Assembly: GCF_041146395.1 (NCBI RefSeq)
Contig: NC_090997.1
Span: 34,575,501 to 34,639,500 of the forward strand
DNA length: 64,000 bases
Direction: 5' to 3'
Source of the DNA: Eulemur rufifrons
Lineage: Eukaryota; Chordata; Mammalia; Primates; Lemuridae
Every line of letters begins with the position of its first letter. The first letter of the stretch is position 1. The notes beneath the pieces were generated by a model, which was not told the DNA's origin, ran no database searches, and saw only the letters and a program-made list of their open reading frames with translations. A program made the translations under genes and the position numbers. Of this stretch, positions 39,451-64,000 are shown one piece after another.

Positions 39451-39945
39451 ACCCCACCATCTGACAATTAAAAAAATAAACCCCATTAAAAAACAGCACT
39501 TATATTTTAAATCATCCATACTGCTTTGGCTGTTGTGATGCCAGAGTTCAATACAGGCTTTCAAATATCCATTTCTAAAACCAATCTTCCCTCTTTATAG
39601 AAATACATATTAGACAGGAACCTCTTGGGTTAAGAATGCCTTGATTACTTTCTTTAAACTATTTTAAGCATTTGTATCATTCAGAGACATGATATACATC
39701 CACGTTGTTGTGCAACCATCACCACCATCCATCTCCAGAACTCTTCATCTTGCAAAACTGGAGCTCTGTACCACATGTACATATGTACAAATAACTCATT
39801 CCTGAGTGGGGTGAGGTCAGAGATCACCAAGTTCACACACGTTTGTGTCTTTCCACAATGTCAGACTTATTTTTTTTTTTACCCGGAGCCACGCCCAAGA
39901 AGCCTTGAGCAAGTGGACTCCCACAATATCAGACTTTCTTTTGTT
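39451..39945. other. Intergenic; unclassified plus a micro-retrocopy
   Basis: 39,650-39,830 resembles old LINE sequence (CACGTTGTTGTGCAACCATC). A short insertion lies at 39,869-39,918. Confidence 0.5.
39869..39918 (-). mobile_element. Micro-retrocopy of unknown RNA with TSD
   Basis: On the - strand about 40 unique bases (GGGCGTGGCTCCGGGT at the 3' end) are followed by A10. Both sides carry CCACAATRTCAGACTT. Source not recognised. Confidence 0.65.
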
Positions 39946-40227
39946 TTGAGACAGAGTCTTGGTCTGTTATCCTGGCTAGAGTGAAGTGGCCTCATCTTAC
40001 CTCACAGCAACCTCAAACTCCTGGGCTCACGCGATCCTCCTGCCTCCGCCTCCTGAGTAGCTGGGACTACCTGATGTGTACCACCATGCCAGGCTAATTT
40101 TTTATTTTTAGTAGACATGGGATCTCACTCTTGCTTAGGCTGGTCTGGAACTCCTTGCCTCAAGCAATCCTCCCACCTCAGTTTCCCAGAGTGCTAGGAT
40201 TATGGGTATGAGCCACCACTCCCCACC
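39946..40227 (-). mobile_element. Alu, older
   Basis: Dimer with ATCTTACCTCACAGCAACC and no TATATA linker. Confidence 0.88.
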
Positions 40228-41025
40228 TAATGTCAGACTTCTGTTGATGATGTTTCAATTATAAAAGCCACTAGCTGTGTGGAGTCCCTAAGGAGGCAGT
40301 GCTCTTTAGTACTGTCCATTCACTCAGTAGTCAGAGTCGCTAATACACAGGCTCAAGCCACTCCACAAGTCAGTCAATGTTGTAAACCATACATAGTGGT
40401 ATACTTAATCAATATATAAATGTTATAGATTAAAATTTCCACATTAAACAAAGTAACATTTAACATCCAGACAAAAGGAATAGAAAAGGGGGTTAACGAA
40501 CAAGTCCAAGGACAGCAACATGGACAAGGAGAATGTGCTGGGCTGATCTGGATGGTCATTAGTGATGCTGCCAGTGTCTTGCAAGGATTTGGCAGGGCCT
40601 TCAACAGCTGAGCCTAGTTGCTTATCACAAGGGACAGCAAGGCAGTCACTACAGAAACGACTGACCATACCTGGCCAGGGAAGTCCTGCTCTTTTTATGG
40701 TCCTTGAATCTTCTGGTAGGGACTGATAGTACAGGGTTATGCCCTTATTTGTTTAGATGCAGTCTGTAAACATCTGCTCTTTGTTGGCATGATGCCTTTT
40801 TAAAAGAAGTCTTTTTCTAAGATGGAGTCACTTAGGTTAAGGGTGCTCTATACACTCCCTATTCCCTCCTCACTCCAGTCCCTGGCAACCACCATTCTAC
40901 TTTCTGTCTCAGGGATTTTTGAAAATTCTAAGTACCTTATGTCAGTGAAATCATGCACTATTTCTCGTTTTGTGAGTGACTTATTTCACTTAGCCAAAGT
41001 TCATTCAACTTATGTGAGGCTTTCT
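40228..41025. other. Intergenic, no feature recognised
   Basis: Unique-looking sequence without gene or clear repeat; 40,840-41,000 may be old LINE. Confidence 0.4.
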
Positions 41026-41029
41026 TTCC

Positions 41030-41189
41030 TTTTTTTTTTTTTTTTGAAAAAAACTCTGTTGCCCGGGCTAGAGTGAGTGCCGTGGCGTCACCCTAGCTCA
41101 CAGCAACCTCAAACTCCTGGGCTCAAGCAATCCTCCTGCCTCAGCTTCCCAAGTAGCTGGAACTACAGGCATGCGCCACCATGCCCAGC

Positions 41190-41231
<42 letters not shown>

Positions 41232-41378
41232 AGCTGTCCATATAATTTCTTTCTATTTTTAGTAGAGACGGGGTCTCGCTCTTGCTCAGGCTGGTCTCAA
41301 ACTCCTGAACTCAAACAATTCACCCGAATCTGCCTCCCAGAGTGCTAGGATTACAGGCGTGAGCCACCGTACCCGGCC
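41030..41378 (-). mobile_element. Lemur-type Alu with expanded linker
   Basis: Full dimer whose TATATA linker has grown into an (AT) run of about 36 bp (41,193-41,229). Confidence 0.94.
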
Positions 41379-41469
41379 GATTTCCTTCCTTTTTAAAGCT
41401 GAATAATATTCCATTGTATCTATATATCACATTTTGTTTATCCATCCATCAATGGAAAAAATGCGTTGA

Positions 41470-41839
<370 letters not shown>

Positions 41840-41884
41840 TGAAACCAGTATTTTGATATATCATTCTATTTGGTACACGGAGGT

Positions 41885-42206
41885 TTTTTTTTTTGGAGAC
41901 AGAGTCTCACTGTCTTGCCTGGGCTAGAGTGCCTTGGCATCAGCCTAGCTCACAACAACCTCAAACTCCTGGGCTCAAGTGATCCGCCTGCCTCAGCCTC
42001 CTGGGTAGCTGGGACTACAGGCACGCGCCACTGTGCCTGGCTAATTTTTTCTATTTTTAGTTGTTTGGCTAATTTCTTTCTATTTATAATAGAGACGGGC
42101 TCTCGCTCTTGCTCAGGCTGGTCTTGAACTCCTGAGCTCAAGCAGTCCTCCTGCCTTGGCCTCCCAGGGTGCTAGGATTACAGGTGTGAGCCAACACGCC
42201 CGGCCT
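41885..42206 (-). mobile_element. Alu, second copy of tandem duplication
   Basis: Same orientation; flanked by about 47 bp of matching unique sequence on both sides, far longer than an L1 target duplication. Confidence 0.93.
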
Positions 42207-42755
42207 GAAATCAGTATTTTGATATATCATTCTATTTGGTACACAGAGGTTTTTAACACCCCAGAGCAATGAGCCCTAATTTGAATTCCGATACCAGAGA
42301 GGTATATTTTTCTCTTGTAAAATGGAAGGAGAACTATTGTGTAATGGGCTTGTTTTCAAGCAGACCAATTTCAGGGAAGAGTAAAATGGAAGTTGAAATG
42401 TGGAAATCCATTTCCGTTACAATGTAAGGGCTCCTGGATAGTCTTCCAAGATGTTCAGGGATATGCCTACCCCATTCCAAAAACCTCTGCTCTTTGATTC
42501 TGTTTGTTTTCTCCAAGGGCTCCAGCTGTTTGTCATGAAATCCTGTAAATGACTCTACAGTTAGTTTAATGCTTTCTTCCAGAGGTTTCCAAAGTCCACT
42601 GGCATGTTTGTTTTTTTTTAACCAAAAATGTGTAAGCAACAATCCACTGGAGCAGATCAAATGCCTCTACTACTGGCCTGCCAAAGGAGAAAAGCTCAAT
42701 CTTGCTGCAGCAACCAGTGTCCAAATCACAATGGGAATGACTTTTTAGTTGAGTC
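42207..42755. other. Intergenic, no feature recognised
   Basis: Unclassified sequence; no splice-linked coding frame. Confidence 0.5.
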
Positions 42756-42756
42756 T

Positions 42757-43100
42757 GTTTTTTTTTTTTTTTTTTTTTGAGACAGAGTCTCACTCTATTG
42801 CCCGGGCTAGAGTGCCATGGGGTCAGCCTAGCTCACAGCAACCTCAAACTCCTGGGCTCAAGCAATCCTCCTCCTGCCTCAGCCTCCCAAGTAGCTGGGA
42901 CTACAGGCATGTGCCACCATGCCTGGCTATTTTTATATATATATATTTTTAGCTGTCCAGCTAATTTCTTTCTATTTTTTTATAGAGACGGGGTCTCGCT
43001 CTTGCTCAGGCTGGTCTCGAACTCCTGAGCTCAAAACGATCTGCCCGCCTCGGCCTCCCAGAGTGCTAGGATTACAGGCGTAAGCCACCACGCCTGGCCC
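42757..43100 (-). mobile_element. Lemur-type Alu with TSD
   Basis: Full dimer flanked by TTAGTTGAGTCT. Confidence 0.95.
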
Positions 43101-43219
43101 TTAGTTGAGTCTTGATATGGAGCTTGGTTATCTAGTAGGAAAACCCAAGAAATTTGTTTGTGGCTATATATTTATCTAGTTGATTTTATATTTTATTCCT
43201 TACATCTCATGTTTGTCTC

Positions 43220-43580
43220 CAGTAATTCACTTAGTTTCAGAAAAAATATTTGAGTGCCTACTATGTGCCAGGCTCTGTTCTAGGCTCTTGGGCTAGACTC
43301 TTGTCCTGGAGCTTACCTTCTGTCTGGGAGAAAGAAGCAATACACAATAAACATAATACATAGGTAAATTATTTCATGTAGTAGAAGATGATAAGCTCTA
43401 TTGAAATAGAATAAAGTAGTGCAATAGGGATCAGGAATGAGGAATGGTGTAATACTAAGATAAAATACTGAGAGAATGACATTTGAGCAAAGATTTAAAG
43501 GAGGGAATATGCAGGGGAAGAGTGTTCCAGGCAGGAGGAAAAGCCCATGCAAAGGACCTAAGTGGGACCATGCCTGCTTG
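43220..43580 (+). repeat. Old mammalian interspersed repeat
   Basis: GAGTGCCTACTATGTGCCAG and GTGTTCCAGGCAGGAGGAA are widespread ancient repeat text; class left open. Confidence 0.45.
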
Positions 43581-44255
43581 TTCAAACGATTGCAAGTATA
43601 GCTGGAGCATGTGACATTTGAGACATTGTATCCATTATCAACTTATTGCCTCTTAGCTCCAAATGCACCCTTCCATATATACTCTCTGATAAACAACAGA
43701 ATTCCTTTAAGCATTTCTCCATTAAAATGATCACTGTATTAAGCTTTCTCAGTAGAGGCTGGAGGAACATTGCAGAAGAAAGAGGCTTCCTGCAATTTCC
43801 AGCCTAGCGGAGGGAGTGGAAGAAGGTTGAGGGAGAAAAGGTCAGTCTCGAGTATGACCTTAGCCACAGGCCTAGAAAGTGATCCCTCTGTGAACTTGCA
43901 GCCTTGGCCTGGCCATAACCTGTTCATAGCCTTCTAGATAGGAAACCAAAATTCCCACCTGGCCTGCATATAACTACCTGTGGGCCAGAGAATCACACAA
44001 CTAGAAGCTTATCCTTTTGCAAACCCCTGCGTGCAGCCCATCTGTGGCTCAGGAGGTCCACACAGAGCTGCTTCTCGCTCTGCAGGCCCCCAACCTTGCA
44101 TTGCCCATGCTCTCTGAAGGCCTTCTGTACTTGGCATCTGAACCCCTTCCAAGTTTATTCTTCCATGGGTACTTTCCCTCAGCCCTAGGGTATTATATGG
44201 AGTTTCCTTATGTCTTAAGTTATTCTTTTATAATAACTAATCATTCTTATATTAA
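43581..44255. other. Intergenic, no feature recognised
   Basis: No gene or clear repeat; 43,900-44,250 could be an old LTR. Confidence 0.35.
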
Positions 44256-44265
44256 AAATCCCCTG

Positions 44266-44612
44266 GGCTGGGCGTGGTGGCTCACACCTAGCACTCTGGG
44301 AGGCTGAAGTGGGAGGATTGCTTGAGATCAGGAGTTTGAGACAAGCCTGAGCAAGAGGGAAATGACGTCTCTACTAAAAAAAAAAAAAGGAGAAAGAAAT
44401 CTGGCTGGGCAACTAAAAATATACAAAAAAAAAAAAAAAAAAAAATTAGCCAGGCGTAGTGGCAAACGCCTGTAGTCCCAGCTACTTGGGAGGCCGAGGC
44501 AGGAGGATTGCTTGAGCCCAGGAGTCTGAGGTTGCTGTAAGCTAAGCTGATGCCACGGCACTCTACCAGGCAACAGAGCAAGACTGTCTCAAAAGAAAAA
44601 AAAAAAAAAATA
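44266..44612 (+). mobile_element. Lemur-type Alu with TSD
   Basis: Dimer with an internal A-run expansion, flanked by AAAAATCCCCTG. Confidence 0.95.
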
Positions 44613-44879
44613 CAAAAATCCCCTGTTTAATCTACTGTGTGATGTCTATCACCTGATTGGACACAAATTGCTACAGAATTGGTATTGGGAGTGGTCTCAG
44701 AAGACAGAGGCCTAAACATGGGACTTTGATATTAGATTGATTGTGCCCTGGAGCTTGAGTACAGTGCTCAAGTAGAAACTAGCAAAATAGAATGAGAAGG
44801 AGTAGCCAGAAAAATAGGAAAACCAGAATAGCTTGATGTCTTGGAAGACAAGAAAGTATATCAAGAAATATATGTGAAG

Positions 44880-44957
44880 GATGGGGGAAAGGCAATATAT
44901 GTAACCTAAACATTTGTACCCTCGTAATATGCCAAAATAAAAAATAATAATAAAAAG
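44880..44957 (+). mobile_element. Strepsirrhine L1 3' end, severely 5'-truncated, with TSD
   Basis: AATATATGTAACCTAAACAT, TTGTACCCTCGTAATATGCC and an A-rich tail with AATAAT units; flanked by AAGAAATRTATGTGAAGGA. Confidence 0.75.
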
Positions 44958-45679
44958 AAAAGAAATGTATGTGAAGGAAAAAAAGCATTAACACATAAAA
45001 TGTCCATCTTCTTGCCTATGTTCATTTCTAAGGCATAAAATACCATAAGGTTTATAGGGGAGTGGGAGTATGGGGCGGGGGAAGAAGGAGAAAGGCATTC
45101 CAGGCTGAGGGAACAGCAACTTCGAAAGGAAAGAAACTAAGGAAGATATTTGGAGATCAGATAGATAATAAAGGATTCCCCAAAGACTCTTATTTCCTTT
45201 TATGATGAATTACTTCAAGTTCTTTTTCACAGGTTAACTCCTTTTCAGAAACAAACATTCCCTATCATTGGGGATAGGATGACTCCGTCTCTGCTCCCTG
45301 TACTCACAGCTCGCTGTGGTTTTATCGTATCCTGATTGCATTGCCTCATAACTGTGTGCCTGCCAATCGCTAGTCTGCAAATTCCTGGAGATTATTCATT
45401 TCTGTAAGTCCAACCTTTTCCAACTGGTGGTAAAATTGACTCCTTTCCCTTCTTTTGCTTATACCCTGCCTAAATTGCTCATGGAACCATAAGAATCTCA
45501 AAGACAAGATTTGATTTCTACTTTTTTCATTGCTCAACAAATAGTAGACTTAAAAGTAAGTGGAGGACAGGAAGAGAAGAATTCATTGACAATTAGAGTT
45601 ATCATTTTTCTTTTTTAGAGACGGAGGTCTCACTCTGTCACCCAAAAACAGTCCAACTGAAGATCAATGAGGATTCCTT

Positions 45680-46330
45680 TAACTCATAAAAAGGGTGTGC
45701 AGTGAAAGGTTAACTTGGCATGCTTAATATGTTCAAACCTTGCTCATTCCAAAGAAAGGACTGGTCTTTGACTGGCTCCTTTGGCTCCCTCTAAACATTT
45801 GTAATATGCTGCCTGACAAAAGCATCTTTTTATACACCTGGGCCATGATAGTTTATGCTAACAAAGTGATTTATGGTGGCTCTTTGGTCATGCTGTATCA
45901 GTTTGACACATGGAGAGGCTGAAGATTTAGTAACAAAGCTCAGTTATGCAGGCACTCAATGCCTCGATGACTGACTCCCAGAAAACTCGCTGGGTACCAA
46001 GGCTTGGGTAAGCTTTCCTGCTTGGCAATAGTTTGTTCCTATTGTCAGGCATCACTGCCAGGAGAATTAAGTGTTGTCTGTATGCCTCCACTGGGAGAGA
46101 CAACTAGTAGCTCATGCCTTCATTCCATGGATGGTTTTAGTGGGAAAAAAAAGTAGAAGCTCATCCCTGACCTCTCCTAGCCTCTGTCCTACACATCTTT
46201 TGCCTTTTCTGATTTTAATCTGTATCCTTTCATTGTAATAAACCATAACTACAAATATAATAAATTTTCTGTATCTGTGAGTCCTTCTAGCTAATCATCA
46301 AACCCGAAGATCATCTTGAGAACCCCCAAC
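45680..46330 (+). mobile_element. ERVL-type LTR, same family as at 18,680
   Basis: Shares GTGATTTATGGTGGC-like, CTGACCTCTCCTAGCCTCTG and TTTCATTGTAATAAACCATA blocks with the LTR at 18,680-19,204. Confidence 0.55.
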
Positions 46331-46349
46331 ACAAAGGGTAACAGGTTAA

Positions 46350-46805
46350 CTTCATTGTGAAGACTTTTATTGTTGGGTTTAAAGAATTCACCCTCCCCAA
46401 ACTTCCATCCAAACTGCCTATAAAACCCACCCCTCTCCCCTTCCTAGGGGTGTACTAGACACATAGTTTTTCCCAAACCCCTAGGGAGATAAATGAATGA
46501 AACCCAAAAGGGTAAGTTACTTTCCTTATCCCTCCTGATCAGAACACTTATCCCTCCCAGTTGTTCCCTAGGGAGATGAAGGAATGGAATGCAAGAGGGG
46601 AACTTACTTTCCTTATCCCTCCCAGATATTTGAAAAGAATTTTACTCCCCCTCAGAAAAACCCTCTATAAAGCCCAAGGCTCTCCCCTTTTCTCTCATGG
46701 ACGTCTTTGTCAGACTCCACTCATCTGCACCCAGATGCTCAAAATAAACAGCCTTTTGCTACACAGGAGGCTTCATGTGTCTGTCTCAGCTCTGGACCTA
46801 ACATT
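46350..46805 (+). mobile_element. Second LTR, probably ERV1
   Basis: CTCAAAATAAACAGCC, then CACAGGAGGCTTCATGTGTC at the end; no primer site is visible downstream, so probably a solo LTR. Confidence 0.5.
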
Positions 46806-47190
46806 ATCTTCTTTTACAGTAAAAATCTGGTTAAAACCTACACTATGCCTAAACACCCTATCTTTGGGCCTGTGATTTATGTCTCTGTTGGAAAGAGAAA
46901 GATCTCACTTGAATATACATCATGTGAAGGGATTAATGAATAGCTTTCAAATCCAAGATGTAGGCTTGTGTTTCTCTAATTAAAGGCTCAACTATTGATT
47001 TTAAAATATTTATTAATAAAATAGTATATAAAAGCAAACGGAAAGTGACATAGATCTGTATTTATTGGATAAGAAAATGTCCGTGATTAACTATTATGTG
47101 AAAGAGTAGATTACAAAACAACATATATAGTATGATCTCATTTTCATTAAAAAAATTGAAAATATACTTTCAGTTTAATAAGAATCCAAT
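46806..47190. other. Intergenic, AT-rich
   Basis: Old LINE-like text; no gene. Confidence 0.4.
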
Positions 47191-47192
47191 AC

Positions 47193-47528
47193 TGGCCTGG
47201 CACAGTGGTTCATGCCTATAAATCCTAGTACTCTGAGAGGCCAAGGTGGGAGGATCCCTTGAAGTCAGGAGTTCTAGATCAGCCTGAGCAAGAGCAAGAT
47301 GCTGTCTCTACTAAAAAAAATAGAAAAAAAATTAGCTGGGCAACTAACAATAGAAAAAATTAGCTGGGTATGGTGGCACACTCCTGTAGTTCCTTCCAGC
47401 TATTCAGGAGGCTGAGGCAGGGGGATTGCTGAACCCAGGAGTTTGAGGTTGCTGTGAGCTATGACATCCCTGCTGCACTCCAGCTTGGATGACAGAACGA
47501 GACTCTATCTCAAAAAAAAAAAAAAAAT
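47193..47528 (+). mobile_element. Alu with TSD
   Basis: Dimer with poly-A, flanked by ATCCAATACTGG; older subtype with a duplicated linker. Confidence 0.92.
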
Positions 47529-48560
47529 CCAGTATCCAATACTGGCTGCAGTGTGGAGAAATAATCTTATACACTGTTGTTGCAACCTGATACAAAGTTT
47601 TTGGAAAGTAATTTAGCAGTTTATTAAAAATTTGGACATTAAGAAGCCTCTTGGCATCTGTCCAAGTTGGTGGTGGGAGCCCTGAACGCTTGTCATGGAA
47701 GGGGTTCTTGAGCTGCTGCTGGATGCTAAGTCCCAGGTCACCAACCAGCTTATAGATTTTCAGTGGAAACTGAGTATGGTTGTGAGCTCGGACAGTTGCC
47801 AATCTCTTAAGTATCCTTATGTTGCAGTGATGCTAAAAGAGGCAGATCATTCTGGCCAAATAAAGAACAAGTCCTTTGCAATGACAATTCCACAGTCTCA
47901 GAATTTCTACAGACAACGCAAGGAAACTGCTGCAATTATTGAAACTGTGTGAAAACTGATTATTAAATTGCTGTCATCATTCTAAAATCATGGACTTTGC
48001 TTTCTGCAACAAAACTGCATGAGGATCAAGTGGTATTTATTTAAGGAAAATTACATTTATGTTTTTCCATTTTTTAAATAATAAATCAGACAAACAGGAA
48101 TTAGATAGTGGTGATCAATGCACAATTTTGTGAATGTACTAAAAACAACTGAATTGAACACTTTAAAGGGTGTACTTTATGGTATATGAATTATATCTCA
48201 ATAAAAAATAATCGAACAGTTAAAAAAAAAGCCCCTTAACCCAGTATTTCCACTTATAGAAAGAGTTCCATAAATTTAAAAAGATGTATATACAAGAATG
48301 GTAATATCAAAAAATTAGAAATAATCCAAATGCCCATTAATTGTAGTTGATTAAATAAATCATGGTTCACATATACAATTGGATATTATATAACATTAAA
48401 AAGTGAGATTCATGTATACTGGCATGGAAAGCCATCAAAAAATACATTAAGTGCAAAGATGCAAATTGCAAAACAGCATAATCACAGTATTATATATACA
48501 AAATAATAGTAGCATTAGTATTAGAAAATCAGGAGGTGTTAGCAACAAGATGTTGCTGAT
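47529..48560 (+). mobile_element. Old L1 3' sequence hosting the COMMD6 retrocopy
   Basis: 47,540-47,643 and 48,231-48,560 read as continuous L1 3' text (TTTGGAAAGTAATTTAGCAG, then CCAGTATTTCCACTTATAG) split by the retrocopy. Confidence 0.65.
47653..48230 (+). pseudogene. COMMD6P: COMMD6 retrocopy with an intact 85-codon frame
   Basis: Intronless copy of COMMD6 mRNA. An ATG at 47,695 opens an 85-codon frame to TGA at 47,950-47,952, the length of human COMMD6. Recognisable blocks include LDAKSQVTNQL, DFQWKLSM and SLKYPYVAVMLK from the COMM domain and the terminal IETV. From memory about 19 of 85 residues differ from human, among them Phe-to-Ser and Phe-to-Arg near QNFYRQ, which suggests relaxed constraint. 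A 3' UTR-like stretch runs to an A-run at 48,222, and AAGCCTCTT/AAGCCCCTT flanks the unit, so it was inserted by L1 machinery into older L1. No promoter is evident. COMMD6 normally acts in the COMMD/CCC endosomal complex; function here is doubtful. Confidence 0.85.
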
Positions 48561-48599
48561 GAAGGCATGGTGGAAGTTATAGGTTCTTTTCTGTAAGGT

Positions 48600-48867
48600 T
48601 TATATATATATGTTTACTTATTTTAGAGGGTCAACCTGTCATGTGAGGTTTAAATTGTATATAAAAAACGTTTATTAATAATGTAATAACACAAAATTAT
48701 GTACATGATAATTTTAATAATCAGGACAATAAAACTGCTACTGTTACATCATCCAGTCAAATGTGCTTAACCTCCAACCCTCCGATTCTTCTAATTAACG
48801 GTCAAGAACCTTTCGTCCACAAATATATTTGAACTCCTTTCAAGTCATTTTATTTTACTTTACTTTA
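48600..48867. other. Intergenic, no feature recognised
   Basis: AT-rich sequence with a TTTTA-repeat stretch just before the Alu. Confidence 0.5.
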
Positions 48868-49178
48868 TTATTTTATTTTATTTTTGAGAAAGGGTCTCAC
48901 TCTGTCACCTGAGCTAGAGTGCAGCAGTTTCACCATAGCTCACTGCAACCTCAAACTCCTGGACTCAAGCGATCCTCTCGCCTCAGCTTCCTGCGTAGCT
49001 GGGACTACAGGCACGTGCCACAACGCCTGGCTAATTTTTTTTTTTTTTTTTTTGTACTTTTTGTAGAGGCCGGGTCTTCCTCTTGCTCTTGCTCAGGCTG
49101 GTCTGAACTCAAGCAATCCTCCCATCTGGGCCTCCCAAAGTGCCAGGATTACAGGGGTGAGCCACCGCACCCACCTAA
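48868..49178 (-). mobile_element. Old Alu
   Basis: AluJ-like dimer, about 250 bp before the MTO1 promoter. Confidence 0.87.
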
Positions 49179-49429
49179 CCTCAAATCTATTCTTATTTTA
49201 AGACTCTAGTTTTTATAAACAAACAGAAGTCAAGATGATAGTGTAGCAGAAGAATCTGATGAGGCAAAGTTATCAAATTCATTGTTAGTAGTAGCCACCT
49301 GGCGATAAGGACTGCAACGCCTGAGAAAGGACAAAAGATGATCTTCAGTAGGAGCCACCCACCCAGAGCTATAGGAAATCAAAAAGCCTACAAGGGCCAG
49401 GAAAGAAGGCACACAACTCCCAGACCACC

Positions 49430-49621
49430 CGCGCTGTCACCGCGTCTCCCTTCGCGGGGAAACTCGCGCCAAACCGCCAATCAGCAGCGACGCTGAACGT
49501 AGACGCGTTACGCCGGGGCATAAGGGCAAGATGGCTGCGCCCTGCAGATTTTGTCTTGTCTCCTAAGTTTTTTGTGCCTCGCTCGTGTCAGGTTCAAAGT
49601 CACATAGATTTTTCTCCCAGC
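49430..49621 (+). promoter_or_regulatory. MTO1: MTO1 promoter and 5' UTR
   Basis: CpG-rich, TATA-less. Contains a CCAAT box (GCCAATCAG, about 49,477), an E2F-like GCGCCAAA (about 49,466) and AAGATGGCTGCG (about 49,528), a YY1-type element typical of housekeeping and mitochondrial-protein genes near the transcription start. Confidence 0.65.
49531..49566 (+). CDS. Upstream ORF in MTO1 leader (11 codons)
   Basis: ATG at 49,531 within the YY1-like element opens [11 protein letters not shown] and stops at TAA 49,564-49,566, 55 bp before the MTO1 ATG. It matters only if transcription starts upstream of 49,531. Confidence 0.35.
   Translation: MAAPCRFCLVS

Positions 49622-64000
<14,379 letters not shown>

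Noticed and set aside
47695..47952. Calling the COMMD6 copy a functional gene
   Set aside because: Open frame only; substitutions at core Phe positions, retrocopy hallmarks and no visible promoter favour a pseudogene.

Overview
This window is nuclear genomic DNA of a strepsirrhine primate, most likely a Malagasy lemur. Two things show this. First, the intron-containing genes read as primate orthologues. Second, it is packed with Alu elements of the lemur type (left arm reading GCCGTGGCGTCAGCCTAGC, an arm linker with TATATATATTTTTAG and a TCCATATAATTTCTTT block). It also carries short L1 3' ends of the strepsirrhine type. Gene order and orientation (DDX43 >, < CGAS, MTO1 >) match human 6q13.

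Layout. (1) About 933-14,275, + strand: the last 12 coding exons of DDX43 (HAGE), a DEAD-box RNA helicase whose KH-containing N-terminus lies left of the window. A probable 3'-UTR intron follows the stop codon. (2) About 14,280-21,230: intergenic, filled with Alus, old L1, LTRs (ERVL-type with a Leu-type primer site, and MLT1-like) and a U4 snRNA retropseudogene. (3) 21,235-36,700, - strand: the complete five-exon CGAS gene (cyclic GMP-AMP synthase, 527 codons by my splicing). Its first intron begins, 30 bp from the exon 1 donor, with a 1-kb minisatellite of 31-bp units. (4) 36,780-49,430: intergenic, with an endogenous retrovirus fragment carrying a His-type primer binding site, several LTRs, a tandemly duplicated Alu and a COMMD6 retrocopy with an open 85-codon frame. 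(5) 49,430-64,000, + strand: promoter and first nine complete coding exons of MTO1, the mitochondrial tRNA wobble-uridine modification enzyme, plus the first bases of a tenth; its C-terminus lies right of the window.

The three genes do not form a pathway; they are conserved neighbours. All splice junctions given were read by hand from GT/AG sites and reading-frame continuity, and no frameshift or premature stop was found in any exon of the three genes. The most interesting points are: CGAS residues that match the rodent-like rather than the human state at DNA-length-sensing and near-catalytic positions; the minisatellite made of splice-acceptor-like units beside CGAS exon 1; and a set of very small L1-type insertions with target-site duplications carrying unusual cargo (U4, the 3' end of tRNA-His including CCA, the polyadenylated end of an LTR-like transcript, and two unidentified fragments). 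A duplicated DDX43 3'-UTR segment now hosts a close inverted Alu pair. Comparisons with human and mouse proteins are from memory, not from an alignment run here.
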